Positions 1-9,550 are shown, counted from the first letter of the stretch. The stretch is 64,000 bases of DNA from Balneolaceae bacterium (GCA_006969905.1 CP030887.1:1656001-1720000); one strand, 5' to 3'. Notes: generated from the sequence alone by a model not told the origin. A program made the numbers and translations.

Positions 1-2
1 AA

Positions 3-404
3 GATTTGTTACAGGCCATAATAAGCATGCATGAATCGGCCTATAAATCTGTAAAGCTATCATGCGATATGGAGGCTTTTTCTTTAAGTATAGGGCAAGC
101 AATACCTGCATCCTTACTGCTCAATGAACTTATAGTGAACTCATTTAAACATGCATTTACCGAGCAGAAGAAAGGTGAAATTGTGGTAAATGGCAGAGAA
201 GTAAATTCAAAAGTGATTATTGAAATAAGCGATAATGGAAAAGGCGTAACCCAGGAAGACTTCTTTCAATCAAAATCTCTGGGCTCAACCCTTATAGACA
301 CATTAATAGGTCAGCTTGATGGCAATTTAGAAGTACTGCCAAATGACAAAGCCGGAAAAGGAACCACGTTCAGGCTTGAGTTTAAGAAAGACCTAACCAT
401 GTAA
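3..404 (+). CDS. Histidine kinase, C-terminal ATPase part (5' end outside window)
   Basis: The reading frame is open to the left edge, so only the C-terminal part of a sensor kinase is present. It shows the HATPase_c signature: an N-box (LLLNELIVNSFKHAF), a G1 box (DNGKGV) and a G2-like LGSTLIDTLIGQLDG. The wording closely matches the end of the kinase at 5310-8351, so it is probably also a HisKA_2/HWE-type kinase that autophosphorylates a histidine lying outside the window. Its stop overlaps the end of the convergent AlkD-like gene by about 12 bp. The sensor domain is unknown. Confidence 0.85.
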   Translation, partial: DLLQAIISMHESAYKSVKLSCDMEAFSLSIGQAIPASLLLNELIVNSFKHAFTEQKKGEIVVNGREVNSKVIIEISDNGKGVTQEDFFQSKSLGSTLIDTLIGQLDGNLEVLPNDKAGKGTTFRLEFKKDLTM

Positions 405-1091
405 ATAATGCTTTCGTAAAGGCTCGTCAAACTTTTCTATAGCATACCGGAGCATGGTTCGGGGCATATTTTTGAAATGTTGATCGAGGAATTGAGTTTC
501 TAAATCCAAGTTACGGTTCCCGATTTCCCTCAGCATCCAGCCTACTGCTTTATGGATCAGGTCATGATCATCATTCAGAAGGAGTTCTGCAATTTTCAAT
601 GCATCTTTGAAATCATCTCTTTTAATGAAATGATAGCAGGTAATCATAGCTATTCTTTTTTCCCAGAGATTCTCAGATTGAGCTAATTCATATAATAAGT
701 CTCTTTCCTTATTGAAAAGAAATCTTCCAAGAATTTGATGGCACGAACTGTCTACAATATCCCAGTTATTTACATACCGGAGGTTTTTCAGGTAAAACTG
801 TACAACCTCCTCAAACACATGTTCATTTGCTTTCTCAACTTTATATACAAGCAGCATTACCGCAGTTAACCGGGCTTCATGATATTTGTTTTGGAGAAGT
901 TTTTGCACCTCATCGAGTTCCATGTTTTTAAACTTCCTGGCAACTTTCCTTTGGTTAGGCACTGTAATGCCCAGAAACTTATCCCCTTCTCCATATTCAC
1001 CTGGCCCTGATTTAAAGAAACGTTTTGAATGTTCTGCCTTTGCAGGATTAGAATAAGATTTAAGCTCAGAAAAGGCTTCTTTGAAACTCAT
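393..1091 (-). CDS. AlkD-like DNA alkylation repair protein
   Basis: About 232 residues, all alpha-helical, matching the DNA alkylation repair (AlkD/HEAT-like) family. These glycosylases remove alkylated purines without base flipping. Recognisable stretches are FLGITVPNQRKVARKF near the N-terminus, NNWDIVDSSCHQILG in the middle and HDLIHKAVGWMLREIG near the end, where family members carry the catalytic Asp/Trp surface. I chose the ATG at 1091, giving MSFKEAF; it overlaps the stop of the upstream DUF3667 gene as ATGA, which suggests translational coupling. A longer reading from 1154 lies inside the upstream gene and is less likely. Confidence 0.85.
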   Translation of the reverse strand: MSFKEAFSELKSYSNPAKAEHSKRFFKSGPGEYGEGDKFLGITVPNQRKVARKFKNMELDEVQKLLQNKYHEARLTAVMLLVYKVEKANEHVFEEVVQFYLKNLRYVNNWDIVDSSCHQILGRFLFNKERDLLYELAQSENLWEKRIAMITCYHFIKRDDFKDALKIAELLLNDDHDLIHKAVGWMLREIGNRNLDLETQFLDQHFKNMPRTMLRYAIEKFDEPLRKHYLHG

Positions 1092-1828
1092 AACCCAAAA
1101 GTTAATACTATAAAACGAGCAATAAACTGGCTGATGATGACATATAAAAGCCAACCAAGTATCGCAGTGAAGAAAGCTTTTATGATTCGCAGGAATAAAT
1201 TTCCCTTATGAAAACTGACCATCACATACATAGGGTAAAAAATGAGTACCAGGTAGTTCAGAAGGAAAAAATATGGGGAGATAACAGAAGCACCGGTTAT
1301 AAAAATAGAGAAAAAAATGTATTGAGCAGTGATAAAAAATCCCAGTGCCAAATACTCAACAAAATAATAGCCTGCTTTTCGATTAAATAGCTTATTGAAT
1401 AAGGCTAATGTAAGTGCATAATTGACAAGAAAAATGTTTATATGTTTCGAAAAAAACTGGGAAGCTTTTGTTGCCGGGCTATCAGGGTTTGGCATTTCTC
1501 GTGCACCAATAGCCTGGCTGAATGTCTCAATCGGATCAAAGTCAGTAACAGATTTAAGGATCAGGTAAATAGCAAGCACCAGGATATAATACCGAAAAGG
1601 GTGGGAGTAGGATTTTCGTTTTCCTGATATGTATTCACGAACTAGTTTGCCGGGATTCGTAATCATTCCTTTGATTGTACGGAAAAGAGGAGCATCGAAA
1701 TCAAAATAATGTTCCAGTACATCCCGGGCAGATTCTCTGAATACTATTCGGCCTTCGTTTGTTTTTTGTCCACAATTAGGGCAAAAATTTCCTTCATATT
1801 GAGCCTCGCAGTTCTTGCAAATAATCAT
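1088..1828 (-). CDS. DUF3667 family zinc-ribbon membrane protein
   Basis: 246 residues. The N-terminus holds a compact four-cysteine zinc ribbon (C4, C7, C16, C19, as CKNCEAQYEGNFCPNCGQ), then the conserved DUF3667 block around FDFDAPLFRTIKGM and the arginine/lysine-rich YISGKRKSYSHPFRYY. Several hydrophobic transmembrane segments follow, with an LVLAIYLIL helix and later aromatic-rich helices. The function of DUF3667 is unknown; the family is common in Bacteroidota. The gene is first in a two-gene unit with the AlkD-like gene, overlapping it by 4 bp. Confidence 0.8.
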   Translation of the reverse strand: MIICKNCEAQYEGNFCPNCGQKTNEGRIVFRESARDVLEHYFDFDAPLFRTIKGMITNPGKLVREYISGKRKSYSHPFRYYILVLAIYLILKSVTDFDPIETFSQAIGAREMPNPDSPATKASQFFSKHINIFLVNYALTLALFNKLFNRKAGYYFVEYLALGFFITAQYIFFSIFITGASVISPYFFLLNYLVLIFYPMYVMVSFHKGNLFLRIIKAFFTAILGWLLYVIISQFIARFIVLTFGL

Positions 1829-1842
1829 GCGTCAATATAAAA

Positions 1843-1864
1843 AAAGCCCTTAAAAAAGAGCTTT
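1843..1864 (-). terminator. Rho-independent terminator after the amidohydrolase gene
   Basis: Read on the minus strand, AAAGCTCTT pairs with AAGGGCTTT (one G-T pair) across a four-base loop and is followed by a run of seven T. It lies between the 1884 stop and the start of the next minus-strand gene. Confidence 0.7.
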
Positions 1865-1883
1865 AAATAAAAAGGGATTAAAA

Positions 1884-4800
1884 TTACTGTTTACTAAAAC
1901 ATGAACATTGCAATCCTGCAGCTTCAAGAGTAATGGCATGCCAGTCAAATTCATCTCCGTACGAATTATTCTCCCACCAGAATGGAAGCCGCTCTTTCAT
2001 TTGGTTTCCTGTTTCATTCATTGTGGCAGCATCAAACAGCCGCCCGTTTACCATAGTGTAGCGTACAGAATTTGTATTCCGGATATTCTCTAATGGGTTG
2101 GCATTCAGCACTATTAAATCGGCTAACTTGCCTACTTCCAAAGATCCAATGTCATCATCAAGCCCGAGATAATGAGCTCCATTCAGGGTAGCTGCCCGCA
2201 ATGCTTCCATATTGGTCATGCCGCCCTGGCTAAGTGCCCAAAGCTCCCAATGTGCGCCTAACCCCTGTAGCTGTCCATGAGCGCCCAGGTTAACCTTCAC
2301 TCCGGCATCGGTTAGTTGTTTGGAAGTCTCTGACGTAAGGATATGACCATTTTCATATTCTTCATCCGGTATCATAGTTCTGTGCCTGGAACGGGGATCT
2401 ATCACACCTCTGGGAGTGAAAGAAAGTAGTTTTTTGTCCTCCCAAACATTGGTTTTTTGATAAAAATAGTATTCGCCACTTACACTTCCATAATTCACCA
2501 AATGAGTAGGTGTATACCCGGTTTTACTGGCACTCCACAACTCCAGTACATCTTTATAAACAGGAACTACAGGGATATTATGTTCGATGCCCGTATGTCC
2601 ATCAAGTATCATACTCATATTGTGGAAGAAAAAGGACCCACCTTCGGGAACCACCAACATTTCCAGTTCTTTGGCTGCTTTTATCACTTGCTGGCGTTGT
2701 TCTCTTCGCGGTTGATTGTAGCTTTTTACAGAGGACGCCCCAAAAGCCTTGGTTCTTTTAAGGGCAAAAAGTGCATCATCATAATTATTTATTACTGCCT
2801 TAAAAGCTCCATCAGCACCATAAAGAATTACTCCGGTAGAATACACTCTTGGGCCAACCATATTTCCGGCTTTTATAGCTTCAGAATGAGAGAAAATCAT
2901 CTCGGTATTAGAAGACGGGTCGTGTGCAGTAGTAACCCCATAAGCTACATTGGCAAAATATTCCCATTGTTGCTGCGGGCTTAATCCCAGGCGGAAATTA
3001 CCCAGGTGAGCATGTACATCAACTATACCCGGCATAATGGTTTTACCTGAAGCATCGATTACCTTAGCATTATCAGGAATGGATACATTTGTGCCGATTG
3101 CCCTGATCTTATTGCCATCAACAACGATAGTTCCGTTTTCAATAACCTCGTTTCCTTTCATAGTAATGATACGGGCATTAGTAAATGCAATAGAACCTTC
3201 AGGAACATAAGTATCCAGCTCAAGCCCAATGCTTAAACCTGTTTTGGGTGGTTCGGGTAAACTGTCAGGCGCTCCTTCAACAAATGTAAATGCATTTTTA
3301 AGGTCCAGGGAAAAATATTCTTCTCCAAGGGTCCAATGCAGTTTTTTGCTGTCTCCAGACCAGTGCATGTGGTAACCCCCTTCACTGGCAACTTTAGCAA
3401 CAGGTATAGCTTTTGTTGAGGGTGAAAGCTCAATGCTTTTTCCTGTCTTGGGCATGGGTGCCAGGTACACTTTATATAGATTAGAAAAGGCTATCCATTT
3501 ATTATCGGGGCTTGGTACAAACTCATGTCCGTATTTTGAGGTAAAATGGGTTTGTTCATCTTCACCACGCAGGTTAACACTCCGGTATGTTTTGTCAATA
3601 GCACCAAAAATATACCCTCCGGTTTGGTAGAAAATACGATCTCCTTCAGCATTAAAACGGGGAAAGAACCCGCTACTTACGATCTTAGTTGATTTTCCTC
3701 CTTTTGCTGGTATGGTATAAATTCCGGGATTTACTGTATAAGCAAACCCCTGTTGTCCATTTCCACCTTCTTTTCGGTATACAATGGTTTTACCATCAGG
3801 GGAGAAAGAGGGTTCTCTGTAAATGCCTTTTTTAGTAGTGAGTTTAGCGGGCTTGGCATTTCGTTTACTTATTTCCAGTAGGTTTAGAGCTCCCATTTCA
3901 ACATCACTCCAGCTAACATAGGCCAGGTATTTGCCATCAGGTGAAAAGGTCGGATCAAATTCAAAATCCAAAGTCTTGGTAAGGCGCTCAGGCTTTCCAT
4001 TTGGCAACGATTTTTTCCAGAGATACCCAACAGCGTTAAAAACAAGCGTCTTGCCATCAGGAGAAGTGATGGCGTTACGAATAGCACGTGCAGTAAACTT
4101 TTCAGGGGCTACATTCTGCTTATACCGAACGGCTTCAACAATTTCATGGCTGGATTCTGCTTCAAATGGAATAATGGATGAAGCTCCCGTTTCAACATTT
4201 ATTTTATTGATTTTCCCATTTGCCCAAATCACAATGTTTTTACCGTCAGGCATCCAGTTAAAATTGGTATACACCCCAAAAATTGCCCAGGCTTCCTGTT
4301 GGTCTTTACTGAGGTTTTGGAAAACAGGTTTTTCTATACCACTTTCTATATCTCTTATATAGAGCACTGATTTGGTTCTTACGCGGCGAACAAAAGCCAT
4401 GCGCGTACCATCAGGAGATATTTGGGGGCGGGCGGCTCCGCCACCGCCTCCGGTAATGGTTTCAATATCTCCTTTTTCACGGTCGTATCTTCGAATTACA
4501 TAAATCTGGCTGTTAGGATCTTTATTGTATTGAAAAAATCCGCCCGGATAATTGTCCTCGCTGTAATATACATACCTTCCATCAGGTGAAATTGAGGGTT
4601 CTCCAATATCTTGTTGGGCATTTTTCTTCTCGACAAGTTGAATTCCCGATCCGCCACTTTTGTGGTACATCCATATTTCACCGGCCCCTAAAGAGCGTGT
4701 TGAAGAAAAATGTTTTTTTGCAATGATGTATTCTCCATCAGGAGTCCAAATTGCGTTATTTAATAACCTGAAGCTTTCTTTAGTAATTTGAGAAGCATTC

Positions 4801-5153
4801 TCGCCATCCGAATCCATTACCCAGATGTTATCTCCTCCTCCTGCATCACTGGTAAATGAAATGTGTTTTCCATCCGGGCTGAAACGGGGCTGTACTTCAA
4901 AGGCATGCCCGCCGCGTAGTAATGTAGCTTTGCCACCGGAAGCTGGCATCATGTAGATATCACCTAAAAGATCAAAAACAATATGTTTTCCATCCGGGCT
5001 TACGTCAAGGTTCATCCATGTACCTTCATCTGTGGTGAAGGTAAGAGAGGAGGTTTCTCCCAGATCAGGGTTGGATACATCCCATGTATCCTGGGAAACT
5101 GACCACTGGCTTAAAAAAAGAAGGAGAGTAATTGTACAAAAAAACTTCATCAA
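1884..5153 (-). CDS. Secreted beta-propeller amidohydrolase
   Basis: 1089 residues with a signal peptide at the N-terminus (ending near WSVSQ). Residues of about 40-620 form TolB/PD40-like propeller blades, seen as recurring SPDGKH/SPDGKYLAY motifs. From about 650 there is a metal-dependent amidohydrolase of the imidazolonepropionase/dipeptidase type: a start strand (NGTIVVDGNKIRAIG), the VDVHAHLG metal motif near residue 713, GIEHN, and the C-terminal GKLADLIVLNANPLENI. The family hydrolyses cyclic amide or peptide-like substrates; the actual substrate is unknown. The fusion is recurrent in Bacteroidota and probably works in the periplasm or outside. It stands alone and is divergent from the kinase at 5310. 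Confidence 0.85.
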   Translation of the reverse strand: MMKFFCTITLLLFLSQWSVSQDTWDVSNPDLGETSSLTFTTDEGTWMNLDVSPDGKHIVFDLLGDIYMMPASGGKATLLRGGHAFEVQPRFSPDGKHISFTSDAGGGDNIWVMDSDGENASQITKESFRLLNNAIWTPDGEYIIAKKHFSSTRSLGAGEIWMYHKSGGSGIQLVEKKNAQQDIGEPSISPDGRYVYYSEDNYPGGFFQYNKDPNSQIYVIRRYDREKGDIETITGGGGGAARPQISPDGTRMAFVRRVRTKSVLYIRDIESGIEKPVFQNLSKDQQEAWAIFGVYTNFNWMPDGKNIVIWANGKINKINVETGASSIIPFEAESSHEIVEAVRYKQNVAPEKFTARAIRNAITSPDGKTLVFNAVGYLWKKSLPNGKPERLTKTLDFEFDPTFSPDGKYLAYVSWSDVEMGALNLLEISKRNAKPAKLTTKKGIYREPSFSPDGKTIVYRKEGGNGQQGFAYTVNPGIYTIPAKGGKSTKIVSSGFFPRFNAEGDRIFYQTGGYIFGAIDKTYRSVNLRGEDEQTHFTSKYGHEFVPSPDNKWIAFSNLYKVYLAPMPKTGKSIELSPSTKAIPVAKVASEGGYHMHWSGDSKKLHWTLGEEYFSLDLKNAFTFVEGAPDSLPEPPKTGLSIGLELDTYVPEGSIAFTNARIITMKGNEVIENGTIVVDGNKIRAIGTNVSIPDNAKVIDASGKTIMPGIVDVHAHLGNFRLGLSPQQQWEYFANVAYGVTTAHDPSSNTEMIFSHSEAIKAGNMVGPRVYSTGVILYGADGAFKAVINNYDDALFALKRTKAFGASSVKSYNQPRREQRQQVIKAAKELEMLVVPEGGSFFFHNMSMILDGHTGIEHNIPVVPVYKDVLELWSASKTGYTPTHLVNYGSVSGEYYFYQKTNVWEDKKLLSFTPRGVIDPRSRHRTMIPDEEYENGHILTSETSKQLTDAGVKVNLGAHGQLQGLGAHWELWALSQGGMTNMEALRAATLNGAHYLGLDDDIGSLEVGKLADLIVLNANPLENIRNTNSVRYTMVNGRLFDAATMNETGNQMKERLPFWWENNSYGDEFDWHAITLEAAGLQCSCFSKQ

Positions 5154-5309
5154 AACTAAGGTTTGTTATTGGTGGTTGATAATAAGCCTTGTCAGCCTTT
5201 TTTATTAAATGTTTGTAGATTTTTACATCATCCCAGTAACCTTAAGGACATCTAATTTAGATAAGCCAATAAATTTCTGATATTAAGGTATCAGTTTAAG
5301 GACGAAGGA

Positions 5310-8300
5310 GTGATTGTAAAAAAACTAATACTTTGGGGTATTCTGGCGATGCTATGCACTAATGTGTATGGCCAGAAGTATAACATAAAAACGTATTCGG
5401 TAAATGAAGGTTTGCCCTCCAGCCAGGTTTTTGATGTCCATTTAGATGACAATGGTATTGTCTGGTTTGGTACCGCATATGGGCTGGTTAAGTTTGATGG
5501 GTATAATTACGAGACTTTTGACAAGAAGAATGGGCTGAGAGATGAATTTATCTATGAAATTTTCGAAGATTCTGAACAGAATATCTGGGTTTCCACAGAA
5601 GCCGGAGGAGTTGCTCTTTTTCAATCGGATAGCCTGATTTATTTAGAATCACTTGCAAGATTGGATGGTAAAACCATTCAAAAAATTATCGAGTCTCCAA
5701 GCAATGAGCTGTGGTTTGGGAGCTATGAAGAGGGAATTATAGTATGGAATAAAGAAGATTCTGCATTCAGAGAAATCAGTATGAATGAAGGACTTCCCGA
5801 CACAACGATATGGGATATATACTTTGATGATGAGGGCAAAGCCTGGATTGGAACCTGGGAAGGGGTAAGCATTTATGAAGAGGGAAAGGGTGTTACTAAA
5901 GTTCTTACGGAAGCAGATGGATTAAGTGGTTATGCTGCTTACCAGGTTTTTGAAGCAAGCGACGGCCGTAAATGGATTCCTACAAGTGACGGCGTAAGTA
6001 TTATTAATAAAGACTTCAGCATAGAAGTTATCAAAGACCTTGACGGACATAAGTTAGACTATGTGTATAATATTTCGGAAGGTGATGACGGTTTAATTTG
6101 GATTGGAACAGAAAGAAAAGGACTGTTCTGGTATCATCCCGGCACAAGAGAGTCTACCCATATAAGTAAAAAGAATGGATTAAGCAGTAATTATATCTAC
6201 CGGCTGATTAAAGCAACTGACGGCACTATCTGGGTAGCAACCGATGGAAACGGGGTAAGTATTTTTAAAGACAAGCGCTTTACATTTTTTGACTCGGGAA
6301 CCCCATTCGGGTTTAATGCAGTTTTTGGAAGTCTTGTAGCTGAAGACGGTACACTCTGGTTTGGGGTAGATAATGGGTTATCAAAATATAAAAACGGAGA
6401 GTTTACATTCTTTCCTTTACCACCAGCCAAATATTTTGAACAAGAAATATGGGATATAGAAGAACTGCCTAATGGAAACTTGCTCCTGCTTACTTATGAC
6501 TTTGGAGTTATTGAATTTGATGGATCTGAGTTCAGTGATTATGTATTCAAAGAAAAACTTCCCAGTTACTATGTAAACGATATTTTAATTGACGGAGAAA
6601 GTATCTGGTTGGCTGTAGAAGATGGCATCATAAAATATGAAAAAGGAAAATTTGAGAAGTTTTCGCCGCCAAAAGAAGAGGGATATTGGTCAGCTTATAC
6701 AAATGTAGTCGAAAAAGACCGTACGGGAAATTTTTGGTTAGGTACTGAAAACGGTCTGGCATATTTTGATGGAAAAGAATTTACTTTTTACAGAGAGGAA
6801 GAGGGCTTAAAAAGTATCACCGTAAATGAAATCAAAGAAGACGCTTTTGGAAATATATGGATTGGTACCAATAAAGGCCTCTCTGTAATTGAGCAGGAGG
6901 ATATTGCCTCTAAAGAGAAAAAGGTGACCAGCTTTGATTCAGAAGATGTGTTTTTGAACGAAACTATATTTTTACAATTTGATGCTAAAGGAGGTTTATG
7001 GCAGGGTACTAATGGCGGGGTGAACTATTATAATCTTACAAATTGGTACGATGGGGGAGAAATATCTAAAATTTATTTTCCATTGCAAGATTACGGAAAA
7101 GGTGTGGAAATGAACGGGGGCTCCAGCCTGATGGACAAAGATAAGAATCTTTGGTTTGGGACTGCCAGCAAAGGGCTAATTAAGTATAATACCAATGAGG
7201 GAAGTTCTTTTCCGACAACAGCTGAACCTCCCAAAACATATATAAGATCAGTTTTAGCAAATGGTGATGTTGTTTTTGAGCAAAGAATTGGCGAACAAAT
7301 TCCTGGTAGCATTGAATTAGACTATGAGGAAAATAACCTGGAGATTCATTTTGCGGCGGTAAACTTTAAGGATCCGTACCGCATTCTCTACAAATATCGA
7401 CTTAAAGGTTTTGAAGAAAAGTGGCGCACTGAATTTGATGCTAATGAAGTAATTTATACGAGCCTGCCGGCCGGAACGTATGATTTTGAAGTAATGGCAA
7501 AATCGGTTAAGTCAGATTGGGGAACCGTTCCAGCCACAATTAAATTAACTATCGATAAACCTATATGGCTTTCCAATAGCTTCTTTTTTATGGTAGCAAT
7601 TACCCTGCTTGGTTTAATGATCCTTTATATAAATGTTCGTTTAAACATGGTAGAAAAACAAAAGCTCAAAAAGCTTGTAGACGAACAAACTAAAGATCTT
7701 ATTAATGCACTTGGTGAAAAAGAAGCATTAATCAAGGAAGTTCACCACAGGGTAAAGAACAACCTAGCGGTAATTTCGGGCTTATTTGAACTGCAAATTT
7801 GGAAGTCAAAAAATGACGCAGTTTCAAAAATCTTAAGGAACAGCCAATTAAGAATTCGTTCTATGTCAATTATCCATGAGCAGCTGTATCAGAGCGAGAG
7901 CCTTTCGAAAATTGGGTTTAAAAGATATATGGAGAACCTTATTTCAGCAATTACTGCTTCTATGGATTCAGATGAAATTGATATTGCTGTTGAAAGTGAG
8001 ATTGATGATGCTATCCATCTTACTATTACACAGGCAGTACCGTGCGGTTTAATAATGAATGAATTACTTAGCAATGCATATGAACATGCCTTTGTTTATA
8101 GATCCTCAGGAAAGATTACCATATCTATAACGCAGGAAAAAGGGAATAAAATTAGAATAATTGTTCAGGACAATGGAGTTGGTATCCCCCCTGAAAAGAT
8201 AGGCGGCACTAAAGATTCATTAGGAATGACTCTTGTAAACACATTAGTTCAACAGCTAAAGGGAGAGATTGGATACCTTAATGAAAGAGGGTCAAAGTTC

Positions 8301-8351
8301 GTAATCACATTTGAAAAAGATAAGTTTAACGTGGGTTTTATTGATAAATAA
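5310..8351 (+). CDS. Propeller sensor histidine kinase (Reg_prop/Y_Y_Y/HisKA_2)
   Basis: 1013 residues. A signal peptide is followed by many two-component regulator propeller blades (recurring IWFGT..GL and DG.IWVAT motifs) to about residue 620, then a Y_Y_Y-type beta domain (YKYRLKGFEEKW), one transmembrane helix near 752-775 and a short coiled linker. The HisKA_2 box HHRVKNNLAVISG has candidate phospho-accepting His812/813; the HATPase_c domain has an N-box LIMNELLSNAYEHAF near 914 and a DNGVGIPP G1 box. No receiver or DNA-binding domain is fused, so a separate response regulator is expected. The start is GTG, preceded by AAGGA at 5298-5302. The ligand is unknown; oligosaccharides are typical for relatives. 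Confidence 0.88.
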   Translation: MIVKKLILWGILAMLCTNVYGQKYNIKTYSVNEGLPSSQVFDVHLDDNGIVWFGTAYGLVKFDGYNYETFDKKNGLRDEFIYEIFEDSEQNIWVSTEAGGVALFQSDSLIYLESLARLDGKTIQKIIESPSNELWFGSYEEGIIVWNKEDSAFREISMNEGLPDTTIWDIYFDDEGKAWIGTWEGVSIYEEGKGVTKVLTEADGLSGYAAYQVFEASDGRKWIPTSDGVSIINKDFSIEVIKDLDGHKLDYVYNISEGDDGLIWIGTERKGLFWYHPGTRESTHISKKNGLSSNYIYRLIKATDGTIWVATDGNGVSIFKDKRFTFFDSGTPFGFNAVFGSLVAEDGTLWFGVDNGLSKYKNGEFTFFPLPPAKYFEQEIWDIEELPNGNLLLLTYDFGVIEFDGSEFSDYVFKEKLPSYYVNDILIDGESIWLAVEDGIIKYEKGKFEKFSPPKEEGYWSAYTNVVEKDRTGNFWLGTENGLAYFDGKEFTFYREEEGLKSITVNEIKEDAFGNIWIGTNKGLSVIEQEDIASKEKKVTSFDSEDVFLNETIFLQFDAKGGLWQGTNGGVNYYNLTNWYDGGEISKIYFPLQDYGKGVEMNGGSSLMDKDKNLWFGTASKGLIKYNTNEGSSFPTTAEPPKTYIRSVLANGDVVFEQRIGEQIPGSIELDYEENNLEIHFAAVNFKDPYRILYKYRLKGFEEKWRTEFDANEVIYTSLPAGTYDFEVMAKSVKSDWGTVPATIKLTIDKPIWLSNSFFFMVAITLLGLMILYINVRLNMVEKQKLKKLVDEQTKDLINALGEKEALIKEVHHRVKNNLAVISGLFELQIWKSKNDAVSKILRNSQLRIRSMSIIHEQLYQSESLSKIGFKRYMENLISAITASMDSDEIDIAVESEIDDAIHLTITQAVPCGLIMNELLSNAYEHAFVYRSSGKITISITQEKGNKIRIIVQDNGVGIPPEKIGGTKDSLGMTLVNTLVQQLKGEIGYLNERGSKFVITFEKDKFNVGFIDK

Positions 8352-8368
8352 AAGGCACACTTTTATTT
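8346..8368. terminator. Bidirectional terminator shared by two convergent stops
   Basis: AAATAAAAG at 8346-8354 pairs perfectly with CTTTTATTT at 8360-8368 around GCACA. The stem contains both stop codons: the kinase TAA (8349-8351) and the TAA of the minus-strand crotonase (8363-8365). A/T-rich flanks give U-runs on both strands. Confidence 0.65.
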
Positions 8369-9124
8369 CTTTTTGAACTGCGTAATGAAGTTTTTTGTGT
8401 AGTCAGAAAGCACTAACCTACCACTAACCTCAGCCCGTTGTTCCAGCAAATCATCCCAGTGCTCGGTACCTTTCCATAAAACCAGTTTCAATTCCTGCAT
8501 GGCTTCCGGACTGCTTTTTGATAACTGAATTGCAAGAGTCTCCACAGCAGAATCGAGTTCTTCAGTAGTTTCAAATTCCTGATTAAATAGTCCTTTTTGA
8601 GTAGCCCAGGTAGAATCGTACCAGTTAGTAGCATCAACCGCCATTGCTGAAAAAGCAGAAGTTCCAACTGCCCGTTCTACAGCAGGGCCAACCACAAACG
8701 GCCCAATTCCAAGTGCCAGTTCACTAAGCTTTACCGAGGCACCTTTTTTTGCAAAGGTATAATCTCCGGCAGAAGCAATCCCAACACCTCCACCAACAGT
8801 TTTACCATGCACTCTCACTATGATGAGTTTGGGACAAGTACGCATTGCATTTAAAACCAGAGCAAAGCCCATGAAAAATTGCTTGCCTGTATCGAAGTCT
8901 TCAATAGCAATCAATTCATCAAAAGAAGCTCCGGCGCAAAACGCCCCTTCTCCCGAACTCTTAATTACAATTACTTTTATTTCATTATTGTTACCAGCAT
9001 CATCTATAGTATTAGCCAGTTTTCTGAGAATAGCTCCTGGGAGAGAGTTTCCTTTTGGATGGGAGAACTCAATAGTTCCGATGTTGCTGGTGATAGCTAA
9101 TTCGACATTTCCGTTAGAGGACAT
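8363..9124 (-). CDS. Enoyl-CoA hydratase/isomerase family protein at the end of the paa operon
   Basis: 253 residues, crotonase fold. Oxyanion-hole motifs are visible (GAFCAGASFDEL and HGKTVGGGVGIASAGDYTF). Of the two catalytic glutamates of classical enoyl-CoA hydratase, the second is kept (in VKLSELALG), but the first position, after GGGV, is Gly. Position in the cluster suggests a PaaF-like role (hydration of 2,3-dehydroadipyl-CoA), but the missing Glu makes an isomerase or lyase activity possible. It is the last gene of the minus-strand paa operon. Its 5' leader carries the octamer array at 9139-9210, about 15 bp upstream of the ATG. Confidence 0.8.
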   Translation of the reverse strand: MSSNGNVELAITSNIGTIEFSHPKGNSLPGAILRKLANTIDDAGNNNEIKVIVIKSSGEGAFCAGASFDELIAIEDFDTGKQFFMGFALVLNAMRTCPKLIIVRVHGKTVGGGVGIASAGDYTFAKKGASVKLSELALGIGPFVVGPAVERAVGTSAFSAMAVDATNWYDSTWATQKGLFNQEFETTEELDSAVETLAIQLSKSSPEAMQELKLVLWKGTEHWDDLLEQRAEVSGRLVLSDYTKNFITQFKKK

Positions 9125-9138
9125 ATTTGTTAGTTTTT

Positions 9139-9210
9139 CAGGAGTTCAGGAGTTCAGGAGTTCAGGAGTTCAGGAGTTCAGGAGTTCAGGAGTTCAGGAG
9201 TTCAGGATTG
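9139..9210 (+). repeat. 8-bp tandem array, left arm of four-helix module 1
   Basis: Eight perfect copies of CAGGAGTT run from 9139 to 9202 and are followed by one variant copy, CAGGATTG. The array lies between the crotonase start and the four-helix gene and supplies that gene's last codons and TGA stop. An octamer shifts through all reading frames. It corresponds to the heptad arrays at the other modules. Copy number could vary by slippage. Confidence 0.95.
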
Positions 9211-9550
9211 ACCTCCCGTAGCTTGAAAGCATTTTACTTACTTCTTCAAGAAGATTATTTAAGCTTTCGGTTGAGCCATATCCTAAATCTTGAGCGAGTA
9301 TAAGGTAATATCGACATTCTTCCAATGAGCCTTGTGCTATATTCATAAATCTTGCTTTGTCTTTTCTACCTCTTTTTTTGAATCCTTCAGCTATGTTAGC
9401 GGCTATTGAAACAGATGCTCTTCGATATTGTGAAGTCAGCCCATAAAGTTCTTCTTTAGGAAAACCTTTTGTGTAGGTATAACTTTCAAGTACAAATTGA
9501 TGTGCTTTTTGCCAAACTAAAAGGTCTTTAAATGTTTTAGCTGGTTTCAT
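9194..9550 (-). CDS. Four-helix bundle protein, S23/Avd family (module 1)
   Basis: 118 residues from the ATG that gives MKPAKTFKDLLVWQKA. It has the family pattern: an LVWQKA N-terminal helix, FPKEELYGLTSQYRRASVSI, then SIAANIAEG, a basic KKRGRKDK stretch and a GSLEECRYYL helix. Relatives are encoded inside 23S rRNA intervening sequences (S23, TIGR02436) and include the Avd accessory protein of diversity-generating retroelements; the fold is a pentameric basic four-helix bundle thought to bind nucleic acid. The C-terminus (SILNS and stop) is written by the adjacent octamer array. It sits between paaZ and the crotonase gene, codirectional with the operon. Confidence 0.85.
   Translation of the reverse strand: MKPAKTFKDLLVWQKAHQFVLESYTYTKGFPKEELYGLTSQYRRASVSIAANIAEGFKKRGRKDKARFMNIAQGSLEECRYYLILAQDLGYGSTESLNNLLEEVSKMLSSYGRSILNS

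Noticed and set aside
2457-2984. 175-aa plus-strand ORF inside the amidohydrolase gene
   Set aside because: Antisense to a well-supported gene, low-complexity composition and no domain.
9139-9210. CRISPR-like or DR array
   Set aside because: The units are contiguous 8-mers with no spacers, so this is a microsatellite-type array.
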